A DNA stretch of 64,000 nt. Source: Kitasatospora kifunensis (GTDB lineage: Bacteria; Actinomycetota; Actinomycetes; Streptomycetales; Streptomycetaceae). The stretch covers positions 4,030,001-4,094,000 of the forward strand of contig NZ_JACHJV010000001.1 in assembly GCF_014203855.1 (NCBI RefSeq), given 5' to 3'. This document shows, piece by piece, positions 42,286-51,540 of the stretch. Numbering within the stretch: the stretch's first letter is position 1; each line of letters starts with the position of its first letter. The position numbers and the translations under genes are program-made. The notes under the pieces are model-generated. The model saw nothing but the letters and a program-made list of their open reading frames with translations. It had not been told where the DNA came from and did no database searches.

Positions 42286-43710
42286 ATGACCACTGCTGTC
42301 AGCTCACTCCGTGAGTTCAAGATGCCCGATGTGGGCGAGGGCCTGACCGAGGCCGAGATCCTCAAGTGGTACGTGCAGCCGGGCGACACCGTCACCGACG
42401 GCCAGATCGTCTGCGAGGTGGAGACCGCGAAGGCGGCCGTGGAGCTGCCGATCCCGTTCAACGGGACGGTGCAGGCGCTGCACTTCACCGAGGGCGCCAC
42501 GGTCGACGTCGGCACCTCGATCATCGCGATCGCGGTGGCGGGCGAGCCGCTGGTCGCGGCCGCTGCTGCGGTCCCCGCCGCGTCGGCCGCGCCCGCTGCG
42601 GCGGTGGCCGAGGCCGAGTCGGCGGAGCCGGCCCGGCGCGAGGTGCTGGTCGGGTACGGGCCGCGCACCGGCAGCACCCAGCGCCGGGCCCGGCGGGGCG
42701 GCGCCACGCCGGCCGTCGCCGTCACGGTGGTTGCCACCACCGCGCCGGCCCCTGCCGCACCCGCTGCGGTGGCGGCGGTCCCCGTGCAGCAGGGCGCCAC
42801 CGAGCGTCCGTTGGCCAAGCCGCCGGTCCGCAAGCTGGCCAAGGACCTGGGGATCGACCTGCGCACCGTGGTGGCGACCGGCCGCGACGGGATCATCACC
42901 CGCGAGGACGTGCACGCCGCCGCGACCCCGGCCCCCGCGCCGGTTGCCGAGACCCCGGCCGGGGCCGCGGTCGAGACCGCCCCGGTGGCCCCGGTGGCCG
43001 CGGCCGGCACCGACGTGCGGGTGGCGATCAAGGGTGTCCGCAAGGCCACCGCGCAGGCGATGGTCGCCTCCGCCTTCACCGCGCCGCACGTCACCGAGTT
43101 CGTCCAGGTCGACGTCACCCGCACGATGAAGCTGGTGCGCACCCTCAAGGAGAGCGGCGAGTTGGGCCAGGGGGTGCGGGTCAGCCCGCTGCTGCTGGTC
43201 GCCAAGGCGCTGCTCACCGCGATCAAGCGGCACCCGGAGATCAACGCCAGCTGGGACGAGGCGGCCCAGGAGATCGTGCTGCGCGGCCAGGTCAACCTCG
43301 GCATCGCGGCCGCCACTCCGCGCGGCCTGATCGTGCCGAACATCAAGAACGCCGGCGCGCTCACCCTGGCCGGCCTTGCGACCGAGCTGGGATCGCTGAT
43401 CGACACCGCCCGCCTGGGCAAGACGTCCCCGGCCGACATGGCCGGTGGCAGCGTCACCATCACCAACGTCGGCGTCTTCGGCGTCGACACCGGCACCCCG
43501 ATCCTCAACCCCGGCGAGGCCGCCATCCTGGCCTTCGGCGCGGTCCGGGAGCTGCCGTGGGTCCACAAGGGCAAGGTGGTGCCCCGTCAGGTCACCACCT
43601 TGGCCCTCTCCTTCGACCACCGGATGGTCGACGGCGAGTTGGGCTCCAAGGTGCTGGCCGACGTCGCCGCGATCCTGGAGCGCCCGAAGCGGCTGATCAC
43701 CTGGGCCTGA
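42286..43710 (+). CDS. Keto-acid dehydrogenase E2, dihydrolipoamide acyltransferase
   Basis: A 474-residue core subunit. The lipoyl domain carries the lipoylated lysine in VETAKAAVE (Lys49). An Ala/Pro linker precedes the peripheral-subunit-binding domain (VRKLAKDLGIDLRTVVATG), and the catalytic domain ends with DHRMVDGELGSKV (His445, Asp449). There is a single lipoyl domain. The ATG with GGAG 8 nt before it is preferred to a GTG three codons earlier. The stop codon lies in a TGACGGTCCGTCA palindrome, followed by a 13-bp terminator stem. Confidence 0.95.
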   Translation: MTTAVSSLREFKMPDVGEGLTEAEILKWYVQPGDTVTDGQIVCEVETAKAAVELPIPFNGTVQALHFTEGATVDVGTSIIAIAVAGEPLVAAAAAVPAASAAPAAAVAEAESAEPARREVLVGYGPRTGSTQRRARRGGATPAVAVTVVATTAPAPAAPAAVAAVPVQQGATERPLAKPPVRKLAKDLGIDLRTVVATGRDGIITREDVHAAATPAPAPVAETPAGAAVETAPVAPVAAAGTDVRVAIKGVRKATAQAMVASAFTAPHVTEFVQVDVTRTMKLVRTLKESGELGQGVRVSPLLLVAKALLTAIKRHPEINASWDEAAQEIVLRGQVNLGIAAATPRGLIVPNIKNAGALTLAGLATELGSLIDTARLGKTSPADMAGGSVTITNVGVFGVDTGTPILNPGEAAILAFGAVRELPWVHKGKVVPRQVTTLALSFDHRMVDGELGSKVLADVAAILERPKRLITWA

Positions 43711-43720
43711 CGGTCCGTCA
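43708..43720. repeat. Perfect TGACGGTCCGTCA palindrome overlapping the E2 stop
   Basis: The 13-bp inverted repeat begins at the TGA stop of E2. It is the best copy of the dispersed family in this window. Confidence 0.8.
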
Positions 43721-43730
43721 TGACAGCGCT

Positions 43731-43761
43731 GGGCCCCGCACCTTCGACAGGTGCGGGGCCC
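43731..43761. terminator. Convergent terminator after the E2 gene
   Basis: A perfect 13-bp stem (GGGCCCCGCACCT with AGGTGCGGGGCCC) and a TCGAC loop lie between the two convergent genes. Confidence 0.85.
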
Positions 43762-43774
43762 GACCGCGTCCGGC

Positions 43775-44431
43775 TCACCGGTGGTCGGCCGGTGCGGCGG
43801 CGGGCAGGACGGTGAGGTCGCGGACCTGGCCCTGCGAGGCCGTGCCGTCCTGCGCCACGGTGAGGACGCGCACCCGCAGCTTCGTCGGGTGCTGCGCGGC
43901 GCCGGCCTTCAGTGCCAGCCGGTAGGAGAAGTGCACCGCGTGGCCGTTGACCATGGGGCTGCCCTTGATCCCGGACAGGTCGGAGAGCAGGACGTAGGGG
44001 CTGGTCAGGTGCATCGCCACCGGCTGCCAGCCGGCGGCGGTGCGCAGCTCGAGGACCACGTCGGACCGGCCGATGGAGAGCGGCGAGTTCGCCGAGTCCA
44101 GCACCAACTGCGGCCGGACGTCCCGGTACGGCGCGCCGCTGTCCTTGCCCGACTCGAGGTCGATCTCGAGCGGCGCGCCGCCCGGGGTGATCGTCAGGGG
44201 CTTGGTGCCCATCATGAAGAAGCCGGTCCGGAAGCCGTTCCCCTGCGCCGGGTTGGCCGGGCTCGCGGCGGCCACCACCTGGGCCGCCGGCCGGTCACCG
44301 CGGGCCAAGGCCGGTGAGGCGCCGCTCAGCACCGGCAGCGCGGTGCCCAGGGCCAGGGCGGCGACACCGGTGGCGAGGGCGCGGCGCGAGACGAGCTTGG
44401 CGGCAATACGGGAGAAAGCGGGCATGCGCAT
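43775..44431 (-). CDS. Secreted protein of unknown function
   Basis: A 218-residue exported protein. The signal peptide has a basic start, RRALATGVAALALGTALPVL and an ALA cleavage region near residue 43. The mature domain is a beta-rich sandwich of about 150 residues (LEIDLESGKDSGAPYRDVRP, then SPYVLLSDLSGIKGS and LRVRVLTVAQ). No catalytic motif is visible and I do not recognise the family. AAGGAG 7 nt before the ATG sets the start. Confidence 0.75.
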   Translation of the reverse strand: MRMPAFSRIAAKLVSRRALATGVAALALGTALPVLSGASPALARGDRPAAQVVAAASPANPAQGNGFRTGFFMMGTKPLTITPGGAPLEIDLESGKDSGAPYRDVRPQLVLDSANSPLSIGRSDVVLELRTAAGWQPVAMHLTSPYVLLSDLSGIKGSPMVNGHAVHFSYRLALKAGAAQHPTKLRVRVLTVAQDGTASQGQVRDLTVLPAAAPADHR

Positions 44432-44541
44432 GACGCGCTCCTTCAAGGACCTGGTGCTGACGGTGTGTTGGTGAAGGTGGCCGACGTCGCGATCGAAAAT
44501 ATTCTCCCTCCGTTCCCGGCTCGTTCCTCAATACTGCTCGG

Positions 44542-45813
44542 ATGGCCGAACACCGCATCCTGGACGCCTCCGCCGACCTGGTCGCCGACTCCTCACCGCC
44601 CGCGTACTCGCTGCGCCGCGACGTCTCCTTCTCGGCGCTGCTGGCCGGGTTGATCGCGGTGGTGGTCTGCTACTCGGGGCCGTTGGTGGTGGTCCTGGCG
44701 GCGGCCCGGGCCGGGCACCTGGACCAGGCGCACACCGCCTCGTGGATCTGGGCGATATCGATCGGCAGCGGGGCGACCTCGCTGCTGCTCAGCTGGCGGA
44801 CCAGGCTGCCGGTGATCACGGCCTGGTCGACGCCGGGCACCGCGCTGCTGGTCAGCAGCCTGGGCGCGTACTCCTACCCGGAGGCGATCGGGGCCTACCT
44901 GGTCAGCGGGGTGGCGGTGACGGTACTCGGGGTCACCGGGCTGTTCGGGCGCCTGGTGCGGGCGATCCCGAGCGGGGTGGTGAACGCGATGCTGGCGGGC
45001 ATCCTGTTCAGCTTCGGGACCGAGATCTTCACCTCGCTGCACACGGCACCGGCCGTGGTGCTCGCCGCGCTGGCGGTCTATCTGACGGCCAAGCGGCTGC
45101 TGCCCAGGTACGCCGTGCCGGCCGCGTTGCTGGTGGGGGCGGGGGCGGCCGCACTCACCGTGGGCCTGCCGCTCAACCTGGGGCACGGCGGCCTCACCCA
45201 CCCGGTGCTGACCATGCCCGCCTTCGGTGGCGCGGCGCTGGTGGGCCTCGCACTGCCACTCACCCTGGTCGCGCTGGCCTCGCAGAACGCGCCGGGGCTC
45301 GGCGTGCTGCGCGGCTTCGGCTACCAGCCGGACGACCGGCTGCTGGTCGGTGCGACCGGGGCGGCATCGATCCTGCTGGCACCGTTCGGCGGCCCCGGGG
45401 TCAACGTGGCCGCCATCACCGCCGCGATCTGCGCCGGTCCCGAGAGCCACCCGCAGCCGCGCCGGCGCTACCCGGCCGGGATGTCGATCGGGGTGCTCTA
45501 CCTGCTGGTGGGCTGCTTCAGCGGGGTGCTGGTCAGTCTCTTCGCCGGGCTGCCCGCCGCGCTGGTCGCGGTGGTCGGCGGGGTGGCGCTGATCGGCGCG
45601 TTCCAGGGCAGCCTGGCGGCCGCACTGGCCGACGAGCGCGGCCGGGAGGCTGCGGCGGTGACCTTTCTCGCCACCACCTCGGGGATGACCCTGTTCGGCG
45701 TCGGCGCCGCCTTCTGGGGGCTGCTGCTCGGCATCGGCACCCAGCTGATCCTCACCGGCCGCACGGACCGCGCCGGTGGGACCGGAGCTACCGGAGCGCG
45801 CAAGCCGGGCTGA
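44542..45813 (+). CDS. benE: BenE-family benzoate/H+ symporter
   Basis: A 423-residue transporter with about twelve membrane helices. The BenE features are the GLIAVVVCYSGPLVVVL first helix, WSTPGTALLVSS, ASQNAPGLGVLRGFGY and FGGPGVNVAAITAAICAGPE. It should import benzoate or a related aromatic acid with protons. AATACT lies 6 nt before the ATG, so the mRNA is probably leaderless. No aromatic degradation gene is adjacent, apart from a maleylpyruvate-isomerase-like gene 4 kb away. Confidence 0.92.
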   Translation: MAEHRILDASADLVADSSPPAYSLRRDVSFSALLAGLIAVVVCYSGPLVVVLAAARAGHLDQAHTASWIWAISIGSGATSLLLSWRTRLPVITAWSTPGTALLVSSLGAYSYPEAIGAYLVSGVAVTVLGVTGLFGRLVRAIPSGVVNAMLAGILFSFGTEIFTSLHTAPAVVLAALAVYLTAKRLLPRYAVPAALLVGAGAAALTVGLPLNLGHGGLTHPVLTMPAFGGAALVGLALPLTLVALASQNAPGLGVLRGFGYQPDDRLLVGATGAASILLAPFGGPGVNVAAITAAICAGPESHPQPRRRYPAGMSIGVLYLLVGCFSGVLVSLFAGLPAALVAVVGGVALIGAFQGSLAAALADERGREAAAVTFLATTSGMTLFGVGAAFWGLLLGIGTQLILTGRTDRAGGTGATGARKPG

Positions 45814-45948
45814 TCCCAAGGGTGGCAGTGGTGGGCCTGGCGGGTGACAAGCGCGTGTCGCTGTCGGTAGGCCGGGGCGGGACGGGTACGGCTCTGCGAC
45901 CCCCACCCGCGCTCCCGCCGGGTGACCGGAGCACCGAGGACCGTCGGT

Positions 45949-47187
45949 ATGGCGCCTGGCAACCCTGGCCGTCTCACCCGGAGTCTGGCCGCACTCGTCC
46001 TGCTCGCGGCGGCTTTGCTGCCCGCCGCCCTGGAGTTGGCGGGCCCTGCGCCGTTCGCGGTGATCGGCCCGGCCAACGCGGTCACCGACCGCGCGGTCCC
46101 GCCCTGGGGCGGCACGGCCCTGGGCCCCGTCCGGCTGCGGGCCGGGGCGCCGACCGTCGACATACGCCGCACCGGTGACCCGGCCAACCGGATAACCCTG
46201 GTGCTGCTCGGCGACGGCTACACCGCCGGTCAGCAGGACCTCTTCCGCCAGCAGGCCGACCAGGCCTGGCGGGCGCTGATGGACATCGAGCCGTTCCGCA
46301 CCTACCAGGGCTTCTTCAACATACGTCGGGTCGAGGTGATCTCCCCGACCGCCGGGATCCTCGAGGGGGAGGGCAAGAGCCGGCGGCCCGGCACTCCGCT
46401 GGGCATGCACTTCTGGTGCGAGGGCACCGCGCGCCTGCTGTGCGCCGACGAGAACGCCACCGCCCAGTACGCCGGCCAGGGGGCGGGACCGCAGTACCTG
46501 ATAGCGCTGGCCAACTCGACCGAGTACGGCGGGGCCGGCGGCACGGGGGTGACCACCTTGTCGGGTGGCAGCCCGGACGCGGGGCGGATCATCCAGCACG
46601 AGATAGGCCACACCGTCGGTGATCTCGGCGACGAGTACGACAGCGCCCCGAAGGACGCCGGCTACCCCAACCTCTCCAACCAGAGCGCCGAAGTGATGAG
46701 CCGTGACCATCTCAAGTGGTGGCGCTGGCTGGGGGCCGACTCACCGGACGGCGGCGGCGTGGTGGGGGCCTACCGCAGCGCCAACGGCGTCTACCGCCCC
46801 ACCGCCGACTCGGTGATGCGCACCCTGGGCGGTAGCTACAACCTCCCCTCGCGGGAGGCGATCATCGAGCAGCTCTACCGCCGGGTCACCCCACTGGACG
46901 GCGTCTCGCCCGCGCCCGGCAAGGTCGCGGGGCGCCCCCGGCTGACGGTGCGGCCACTGGGACTGACCGGTGGCCGCCAGCTCCAGGTGGAGTGGAAGGT
47001 GGACGGCAAGGTGGTGCAGTCCCCGGCCGCCGACCACACCTGGTACGACCCCGCGGCGCTGGCGCTGGCGCCCGGACAGCGGGTGACGGTGACCGCGACG
47101 GTGCGGGACACCACGGACTGGGTGCGGGACGAGGCGTTCCGCACCCAACACATGACCCGCAGCGTCAGCTGGGTGCTGACCGGGTGA
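45949..47187 (+). CDS. Secreted M64-type zinc metallopeptidase
   Basis: A 412-residue exported peptidase of the IgA-peptidase M64 family. A signal sequence with a long Leu/Ala helix (about 8-45) precedes the catalytic domain: ITLVLLGDGYTAGQ opens it, and the zinc motif is HEIGHTVGDLGDEY (His217, Glu218, His221). Cysteines around residue 155-165 may form a disulfide. A C-terminal beta domain of about 90 residues follows. GAGGA lies 9 nt before the ATG; a GTG nine codons earlier is possible. Substrates in soil bacteria are unknown. Confidence 0.9.
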   Translation: MAPGNPGRLTRSLAALVLLAAALLPAALELAGPAPFAVIGPANAVTDRAVPPWGGTALGPVRLRAGAPTVDIRRTGDPANRITLVLLGDGYTAGQQDLFRQQADQAWRALMDIEPFRTYQGFFNIRRVEVISPTAGILEGEGKSRRPGTPLGMHFWCEGTARLLCADENATAQYAGQGAGPQYLIALANSTEYGGAGGTGVTTLSGGSPDAGRIIQHEIGHTVGDLGDEYDSAPKDAGYPNLSNQSAEVMSRDHLKWWRWLGADSPDGGGVVGAYRSANGVYRPTADSVMRTLGGSYNLPSREAIIEQLYRRVTPLDGVSPAPGKVAGRPRLTVRPLGLTGGRQLQVEWKVDGKVVQSPAADHTWYDPAALALAPGQRVTVTATVRDTTDWVRDEAFRTQHMTRSVSWVLTG

Positions 47188-47246
47188 GAGGGATCACGAG
47201 CAGGACCGGGTCCATCAAATGATGGGATGACTAACCTGGGTCCACT

Positions 47247-48602
47247 ATGACCGTGGATCCAGCCAGCGTTACCCGCCCCTCCGCCGTCCCTGGTCCCCGT
47301 CTCCCCGCCGCCTGCGCGCCCCCGCCGCCCGCTTTTGACGCGCTCCAGCCGCCCGGCGGGCGGGCCGCGTGGTTCGCGTGGGGCATCGGCGTCAGCGTGT
47401 ACGTGCTCGCGGTGATCCACCGCACCAGCCTCGGCGTCGCCGGCCTGGACGCCGCGCACCGGTTCGGCGTGGACGCCTCCACCCTGGCCACCTTCTCCAT
47501 CCTCCAGGTGCTGGTCTACGCCGCCATGCAGGTGCCGGTCGGCCTGCTGGTCGACCGCTTCGGCCCGCGCCGGGTCCTGCTGCTGGGAGTGGTGCTGCTC
47601 AGCGCGGGCCAGCTGGCCTTCGCGCTCAGTACCTCCTTCGCGCCCGCGCTCGCCTCCCGCGCGGTCATCGGCTGCGGTGACGCGATGACCTTCATCAGCG
47701 TGCTGCGCGTCGCCGCCCGCTGGTTCCCGGCGGCGCAGAACCCGCTGGTCGCGCAGCTCACCGGGCTGGCCGGGATGGGCGGCAACCTGGTCACCACGGT
47801 GGTGCTGTCCCAGACCCTGCACACCGAGGGCTGGACCGTCAGCTTCACCGCCGTCGCGCTGCTGGGCGCGGTGGTGTTCCCGCTGGTCGCGCTGCTGCTG
47901 CGGGAAGCGCCGCCCGGTGGCGCGGTGCTCGCGGTGCCGCCGGGCGGCGGCGCCCGGCGGGCGCCGATCCGCGAGCAGATCCGCGAGTCCTGGCGGGAGC
48001 CCGGCACCCGGCTCGGGCTCTGGGTGCACTTCACCACGCAGTTCCCCGCCAACGCCTTCGCCCTGCTGTGGGGCATGCCGTACCTGGTGGAGGGTCAGGG
48101 GATGAGCCGGGGCGAGGCCGGCGGCCTGCTCACCCTGCTGGTCCTGGCGAACATGTTCTTCGCCCTGCTCTTCGGCCGGCTGCTCTCCCGCGGCCCCGCG
48201 CTGCGGATGCCCCTGGTCCTCACCGTGATCGCCGGCACCGGTGTCTGCTGGGCGCTGGTGCTGGCCTGGCCCGGCGGCCACCCGCCGCTCTGGCTGCTGG
48301 TGCTGCTGCTCCTGGTGATGGGCAGCAACGGCGCGGCTTCACTGGTCGGCCTCGACTACGCCCGCTCGCACAACCCGGCCCACCGGCTGGGCACCGCCTC
48401 GGGCATCGCGAACATGGGCGGCTTCCTCGCCACCATGATCAGCCTGTTCGGAATCGGGGTGCTGCTGGACCTGCTCTCCCCGGCTGGCGCCGCCAGCTAC
48501 TCGGCCCAGGCGTACCGGGGGGCGTTCTGCTGGCTGTATGTGCCGCTGGTGCTCGGCACGGTGATGATCGTGCGCCTGCGGGCGAAGGTCGAGGGGCCTT
48601 GA
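47247..48602 (+). CDS. Major facilitator superfamily transporter
   Basis: A 451-residue carrier with twelve predicted helices after about 40 Pro/Ala-rich cytosolic residues. HRTSLGVAGLDAAHRFG near helix 1 and GLLVDRFGPRRVLLL between helices 2 and 3 are MFS motifs, and GIANMGGFLATMI marks the later half. The branch is close to the nitrate/nitrite-sugar-phosphate-like porters; the substrate is not evident. TAACCT lies 9 nt before the ATG, which suggests a leaderless or near-leaderless mRNA. Confidence 0.9.
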   Translation: MTVDPASVTRPSAVPGPRLPAACAPPPPAFDALQPPGGRAAWFAWGIGVSVYVLAVIHRTSLGVAGLDAAHRFGVDASTLATFSILQVLVYAAMQVPVGLLVDRFGPRRVLLLGVVLLSAGQLAFALSTSFAPALASRAVIGCGDAMTFISVLRVAARWFPAAQNPLVAQLTGLAGMGGNLVTTVVLSQTLHTEGWTVSFTAVALLGAVVFPLVALLLREAPPGGAVLAVPPGGGARRAPIREQIRESWREPGTRLGLWVHFTTQFPANAFALLWGMPYLVEGQGMSRGEAGGLLTLLVLANMFFALLFGRLLSRGPALRMPLVLTVIAGTGVCWALVLAWPGGHPPLWLLVLLLLVMGSNGAASLVGLDYARSHNPAHRLGTASGIANMGGFLATMISLFGIGVLLDLLSPAGAASYSAQAYRGAFCWLYVPLVLGTVMIVRLRAKVEGP

Positions 48603-48672
48603 GGCCGGTCGGTCTGGGAGGACCCGTGAGCGGGGCACCCGACCGTCGCGTCGCCACCCCGCTCGCGTCCCG

Positions 48673-49509
48673 TCAGTGGGTCTGGGCGAAGTGGGCCAGG
48701 ATTCGGGCGGCCAGTTCGTCGTCCCCGTCGACGCGCAGGGCGCCGGCCGGCAGGGCCTCCGGGCGCACCCGGCCGCAGGCCAGGCGCAGGAAGGTCTCCC
48801 AGTCGAGGGTGAACTGGACGTCGGGGCCCAGGCTGATCTGACCGTCGATCGCGCCGCGGCCGTTCTCGTCGACCCGTACCGTGCGCAGGAACTCCAGCGG
48901 TCCGGTGACGTCGAAGACGATCACGGAGCCGGCCGGTGCCCCGGCCTGCTTGGCGATGATCTTGGGCAGGCCCAGCAGGAGCAGGTCACGGGTGACCTGG
49001 GCGGCCGCGGAGTCCAGGTTGCCGGGCAGGCGCAGGGCGCGGCGCAGGTCCTGCTCGTGCACCCAGACGTCGAGCACCCGCATCTGGAGCAGCCGCTGGT
49101 AGGGCAGGTCGAAGGAGTACGGCCCGGCCGGGAAGCGCACCACGTCCTCGGCGGCGGTGGTGGCGTTGCGCAGCGCGCGGGAGCGCCGGATGATCACGTA
49201 CTCCAGCTCCGAGGTCATCTCGGGCGCGGTGTGGCAGCGGCGCTTGTCCACCGGGAGTTCGAGGTAGCGGGACACCTCGTCCTTGATGTGCCGCAGGTCG
49301 CTGGGGAGCGAGTGGATCGGGCGCGGGTCGCCGAGCAGCTCGGACTCGACGGCGATCACGTGCGAGACCACGTCGCGCACCGACCAGCCGGGGCACTCGG
49401 TGGGCCGGTTCCAGGAGTCGCCGGGCAGAGCGGCCAACAGCTCCGTTATGGACTCGATGCTCTGTGTCCAGGCATCCGTGAGGGACTGTACGGCCTGATT
49501 GTCGGTCAC
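48673..49509 (-). CDS. Maleylpyruvate-isomerase-like (MDMPI/DinB-fold) protein
   Basis: A 278-residue protein with the N-terminal four-helix MDMPI domain: WNRPTECPGWSVRDVVSHVI carries the His of the metal triad, and RVLDVWVHEQDLRRAL gives the later HxxD-type ligands. The C-terminal half is an SCP2-like domain. Many actinobacterial members are thought to use mycothiol; a thiol-dependent isomerase or transferase role is inferred. The GTG has GGAGAAG upstream. It is divergent from the nitrilase-family gene. Confidence 0.88.
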   Translation of the reverse strand: MTDNQAVQSLTDAWTQSIESITELLAALPGDSWNRPTECPGWSVRDVVSHVIAVESELLGDPRPIHSLPSDLRHIKDEVSRYLELPVDKRRCHTAPEMTSELEYVIIRRSRALRNATTAAEDVVRFPAGPYSFDLPYQRLLQMRVLDVWVHEQDLRRALRLPGNLDSAAAQVTRDLLLLGLPKIIAKQAGAPAGSVIVFDVTGPLEFLRTVRVDENGRGAIDGQISLGPDVQFTLDWETFLRLACGRVRPEALPAGALRVDGDDELAARILAHFAQTH

Positions 49510-49629
49510 AGCTTTTCTTCTCCGGCCATCCGTCGGCTTTACGCGCTACCCGCACGTTACGCTGCCCGGAGAGAGCAGGCAGCGCTTTCGGGTGACGATC
49601 GTAGGTCTCTTGTCGTGGACGGTGGTAGT

Positions 49630-50427
49630 GTGCGCGCCTCATTGATCCAACTCTCCGTGTCCGACGCCGAGCCGGCGGCCGAGCGGCGGGCCAGGGCGGC
49701 TGCCCTGGTGCGTGCGCAGCAGGGCGCCGACCTGGTGGTCCTGCCGGAGCTCTGGCCGCTGGGCGGTTTCGCCTATGACGCCTGGTCCGACGGCGCCGAG
49801 CCGTTGGACGGACCGACCGCTGACGTGATGTCGGCGGCGGCGAAGGCGGCCGGGGTCTGGCTGCACGCCGGCTCGATCGTGGAGCGCGATCCGGACGGCC
49901 CGGTCTACAACACCTCGCTGGTCTTCTCGCCCAGCGGCGAACTGGTGCACACCTACCGCAAGATCCACCGCTTCGGCTTCGACAGCGGCGAGGCGATCGC
50001 GATGGGTGCCGGGCAGGAGATCGTCACGGCCGCCACCGACTTCGGCACGCTGGGCCTGGCGACCTGCTACGACCTGCGCTTCCCCGAGCTGTTCCGGGCG
50101 CTGCTGGACGCCGGCGCGCAGCTGCTGGTGATCCCGGCGGCCTGGCCCGAGCGGCGGCGCGAGCACTGGACCCTGCTGGCCCGGGCCAGGGCGGTGGAGG
50201 AACAGGCGTACGTGCTGGCCTGCAACACGGCGGGCACCCACGGCGGGGTCGAGCAGGCCGGGCACAGCCTGGTGGTGGACCCGTGGGGCAAGGTGCTGGC
50301 CGAGGCGGGGATGGGCGAGCAGGTGCTGACCGTCGAGTTCGACCCGGCGGAGGTGGCCAGGGCGCGCGAGGAGTTCCCGGTGCTCCGCGACCGGCTGTTG
50401 GGGATCCCGGCACCGGTGCAGCGCTGA
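49630..50427 (+). CDS. Nitrilase-superfamily carbon-nitrogen hydrolase
   Basis: A 265-residue amidohydrolase. The catalytic triad is Glu40 in VLPELWPLGG, Lys111 in YRKIHRFGFD and Cys146 in ATCYDLRFPEL. The length and RFGFDSGE fit the Nit/omega-amidase branch that repairs or hydrolyses small dicarboxylic amides. The GTG starts VRASLIQLSV, as in homologues; no clear ribosome binding site is present. It may form a unit with the GntR gene that follows after a repeat. Confidence 0.9.
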   Translation: MRASLIQLSVSDAEPAAERRARAAALVRAQQGADLVVLPELWPLGGFAYDAWSDGAEPLDGPTADVMSAAAKAAGVWLHAGSIVERDPDGPVYNTSLVFSPSGELVHTYRKIHRFGFDSGEAIAMGAGQEIVTAATDFGTLGLATCYDLRFPELFRALLDAGAQLLVIPAAWPERRREHWTLLARARAVEEQAYVLACNTAGTHGGVEQAGHSLVVDPWGKVLAEAGMGEQVLTVEFDPAEVARAREEFPVLRDRLLGIPAPVQR

Positions 50428-50470
50428 CCCGGCACCGGTGCGGTGCTGGGCGGAGCCGTCGGCTGCGGTG

Positions 50471-50509
50471 CGGCTGAGGCGGCTGAGGCGGCTGAGGCGG
50501 CTGAGGCTG
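50471..50509. repeat. Tandem 9-bp GGCTGAGGC repeats
   Basis: Four or more copies of a 9-bp unit lie between the amidohydrolase and GntR genes. The 179-bp gap holds no other clear element. Confidence 0.85.
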
Positions 50510-50606
50510 TGGAGCAGTGGTGTGGCTGTTGCGTGGTTCTTGAGAGGATGACCCCCGACAACGGGCCCGTCGTGGGCGCCGGCAGCGGATCGAAGGAGGC
50601 GTGCTC

Positions 50607-51434
50607 ATGGTCATCAGTGGTCTGGGGCGTCTGCCGATCCAGCGCAACAGTCTGCGCGAGCAGATCGCCGGGGCACTGCGCGAGGAGCTGATGGCGGGGC
50701 GGCTGGCGGCGGGGAGCAACTTCACCGTCAAGGAGGTCGCCGAGCTCTACGGCGTCTCCGCCACCCCGGCCCGGGAGGCGCTGGTCGACCTGGCGGCGCA
50801 GGGGCTGCTGCGGGCCGAGCACCACCGCGGGTTCACCGTCCCCGAGCTCACCTGGGCCGACTTCCTGGAGATCTTCGAGGCCAGGGTGATGCTCACCGAC
50901 AGCGCGCTGCGCCGACTGGCCTCGGGGGAGAGCGGCTACGACTGGTCGCGGCTCAGTTCGCTGCGCCGCCGGGCGGAGGCGGCCGCGCGGGCGGCCCGGG
51001 CGGGGCAGCTGGACGTCATGGTGGGCTGCGACCGGCGGTTCTGGCAGGAGATGTCCGGGTTCCTGGAGAACCGGCGGCTGGCCGACTACCTGGACTGGCT
51101 GCGCGTGCAGTCCTGGATGTTCGCGGCCCGCTTCCTGCGGGCCCGCGCGGAGCTGGCCGGCGTCTGCTGGGACAAGCACGGCGAGCTGGTCGAGCTGATC
51201 GCCGCCCGGGACCTGACCGGCGCGCACCGGATGATCAACGACTACAACCTGTTCACCATCCGGCTGCTGGCCGAGCTGGCGGGGGAGTCGCCGGCGAGCA
51301 CCTCGGTGCTGGCGCTGCTCGGCGCCGGTGCGGCAGAGGCGGACGGGGCGGCTGAGGCGGCCGTCGACCGGGGGCCGGCGGACGCCGGGTTCCGGCCTCC
51401 CGGCCCCGTGCTCGACGCGGGCCCGGTAGGGTAG
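50607..51434 (+). CDS. GntR-family (FadR/FCD) transcription regulator
   Basis: A 275-residue regulator. The N-terminal winged helix is clear (LREQIAGALREELMAGRLAA, VKEVAELYGVSATPAREAL, LVDLAAQGLLR). The C-terminal helical FCD effector domain spans about 85-225, with AHRMINDYN near its end, and the last 50 residues are Ala/Gly/Pro-rich. AAGGAGG lies 7 nt before the ATG. A small acid or amide related to the upstream amidohydrolase is a plausible effector, which is inference. Confidence 0.88.
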   Translation: MVISGLGRLPIQRNSLREQIAGALREELMAGRLAAGSNFTVKEVAELYGVSATPAREALVDLAAQGLLRAEHHRGFTVPELTWADFLEIFEARVMLTDSALRRLASGESGYDWSRLSSLRRRAEAAARAARAGQLDVMVGCDRRFWQEMSGFLENRRLADYLDWLRVQSWMFAARFLRARAELAGVCWDKHGELVELIAARDLTGAHRMINDYNLFTIRLLAELAGESPASTSVLALLGAGAAEADGAAEAAVDRGPADAGFRPPGPVLDAGPVG

Positions 51435-51540
51435 TTCGGGCGTCGAGGAGTCCACCGGCGAGCTGACGGCCCTCCCTGAGGACCGACGCCGAAGGACCCG
51501 ACAGCCAGTGACCCCAAGCCAGTGAGAGGAAGAGCGGCCC

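Noticed and set aside
40104..43574. 1156-codon open frame antisense to the keto-acid dehydrogenase genes
   Set aside because: It mirrors three well-supported genes on the other strand. Long antisense frames are expected at this GC, and the protein has no family similarity.
44542..50427. Aromatic degradation cluster suggested by benE and the maleylpyruvate-isomerase-like gene
   Set aside because: The two genes are 4 kb apart on opposite strands, and no ring-cleaving or hydroxylating enzyme is present.
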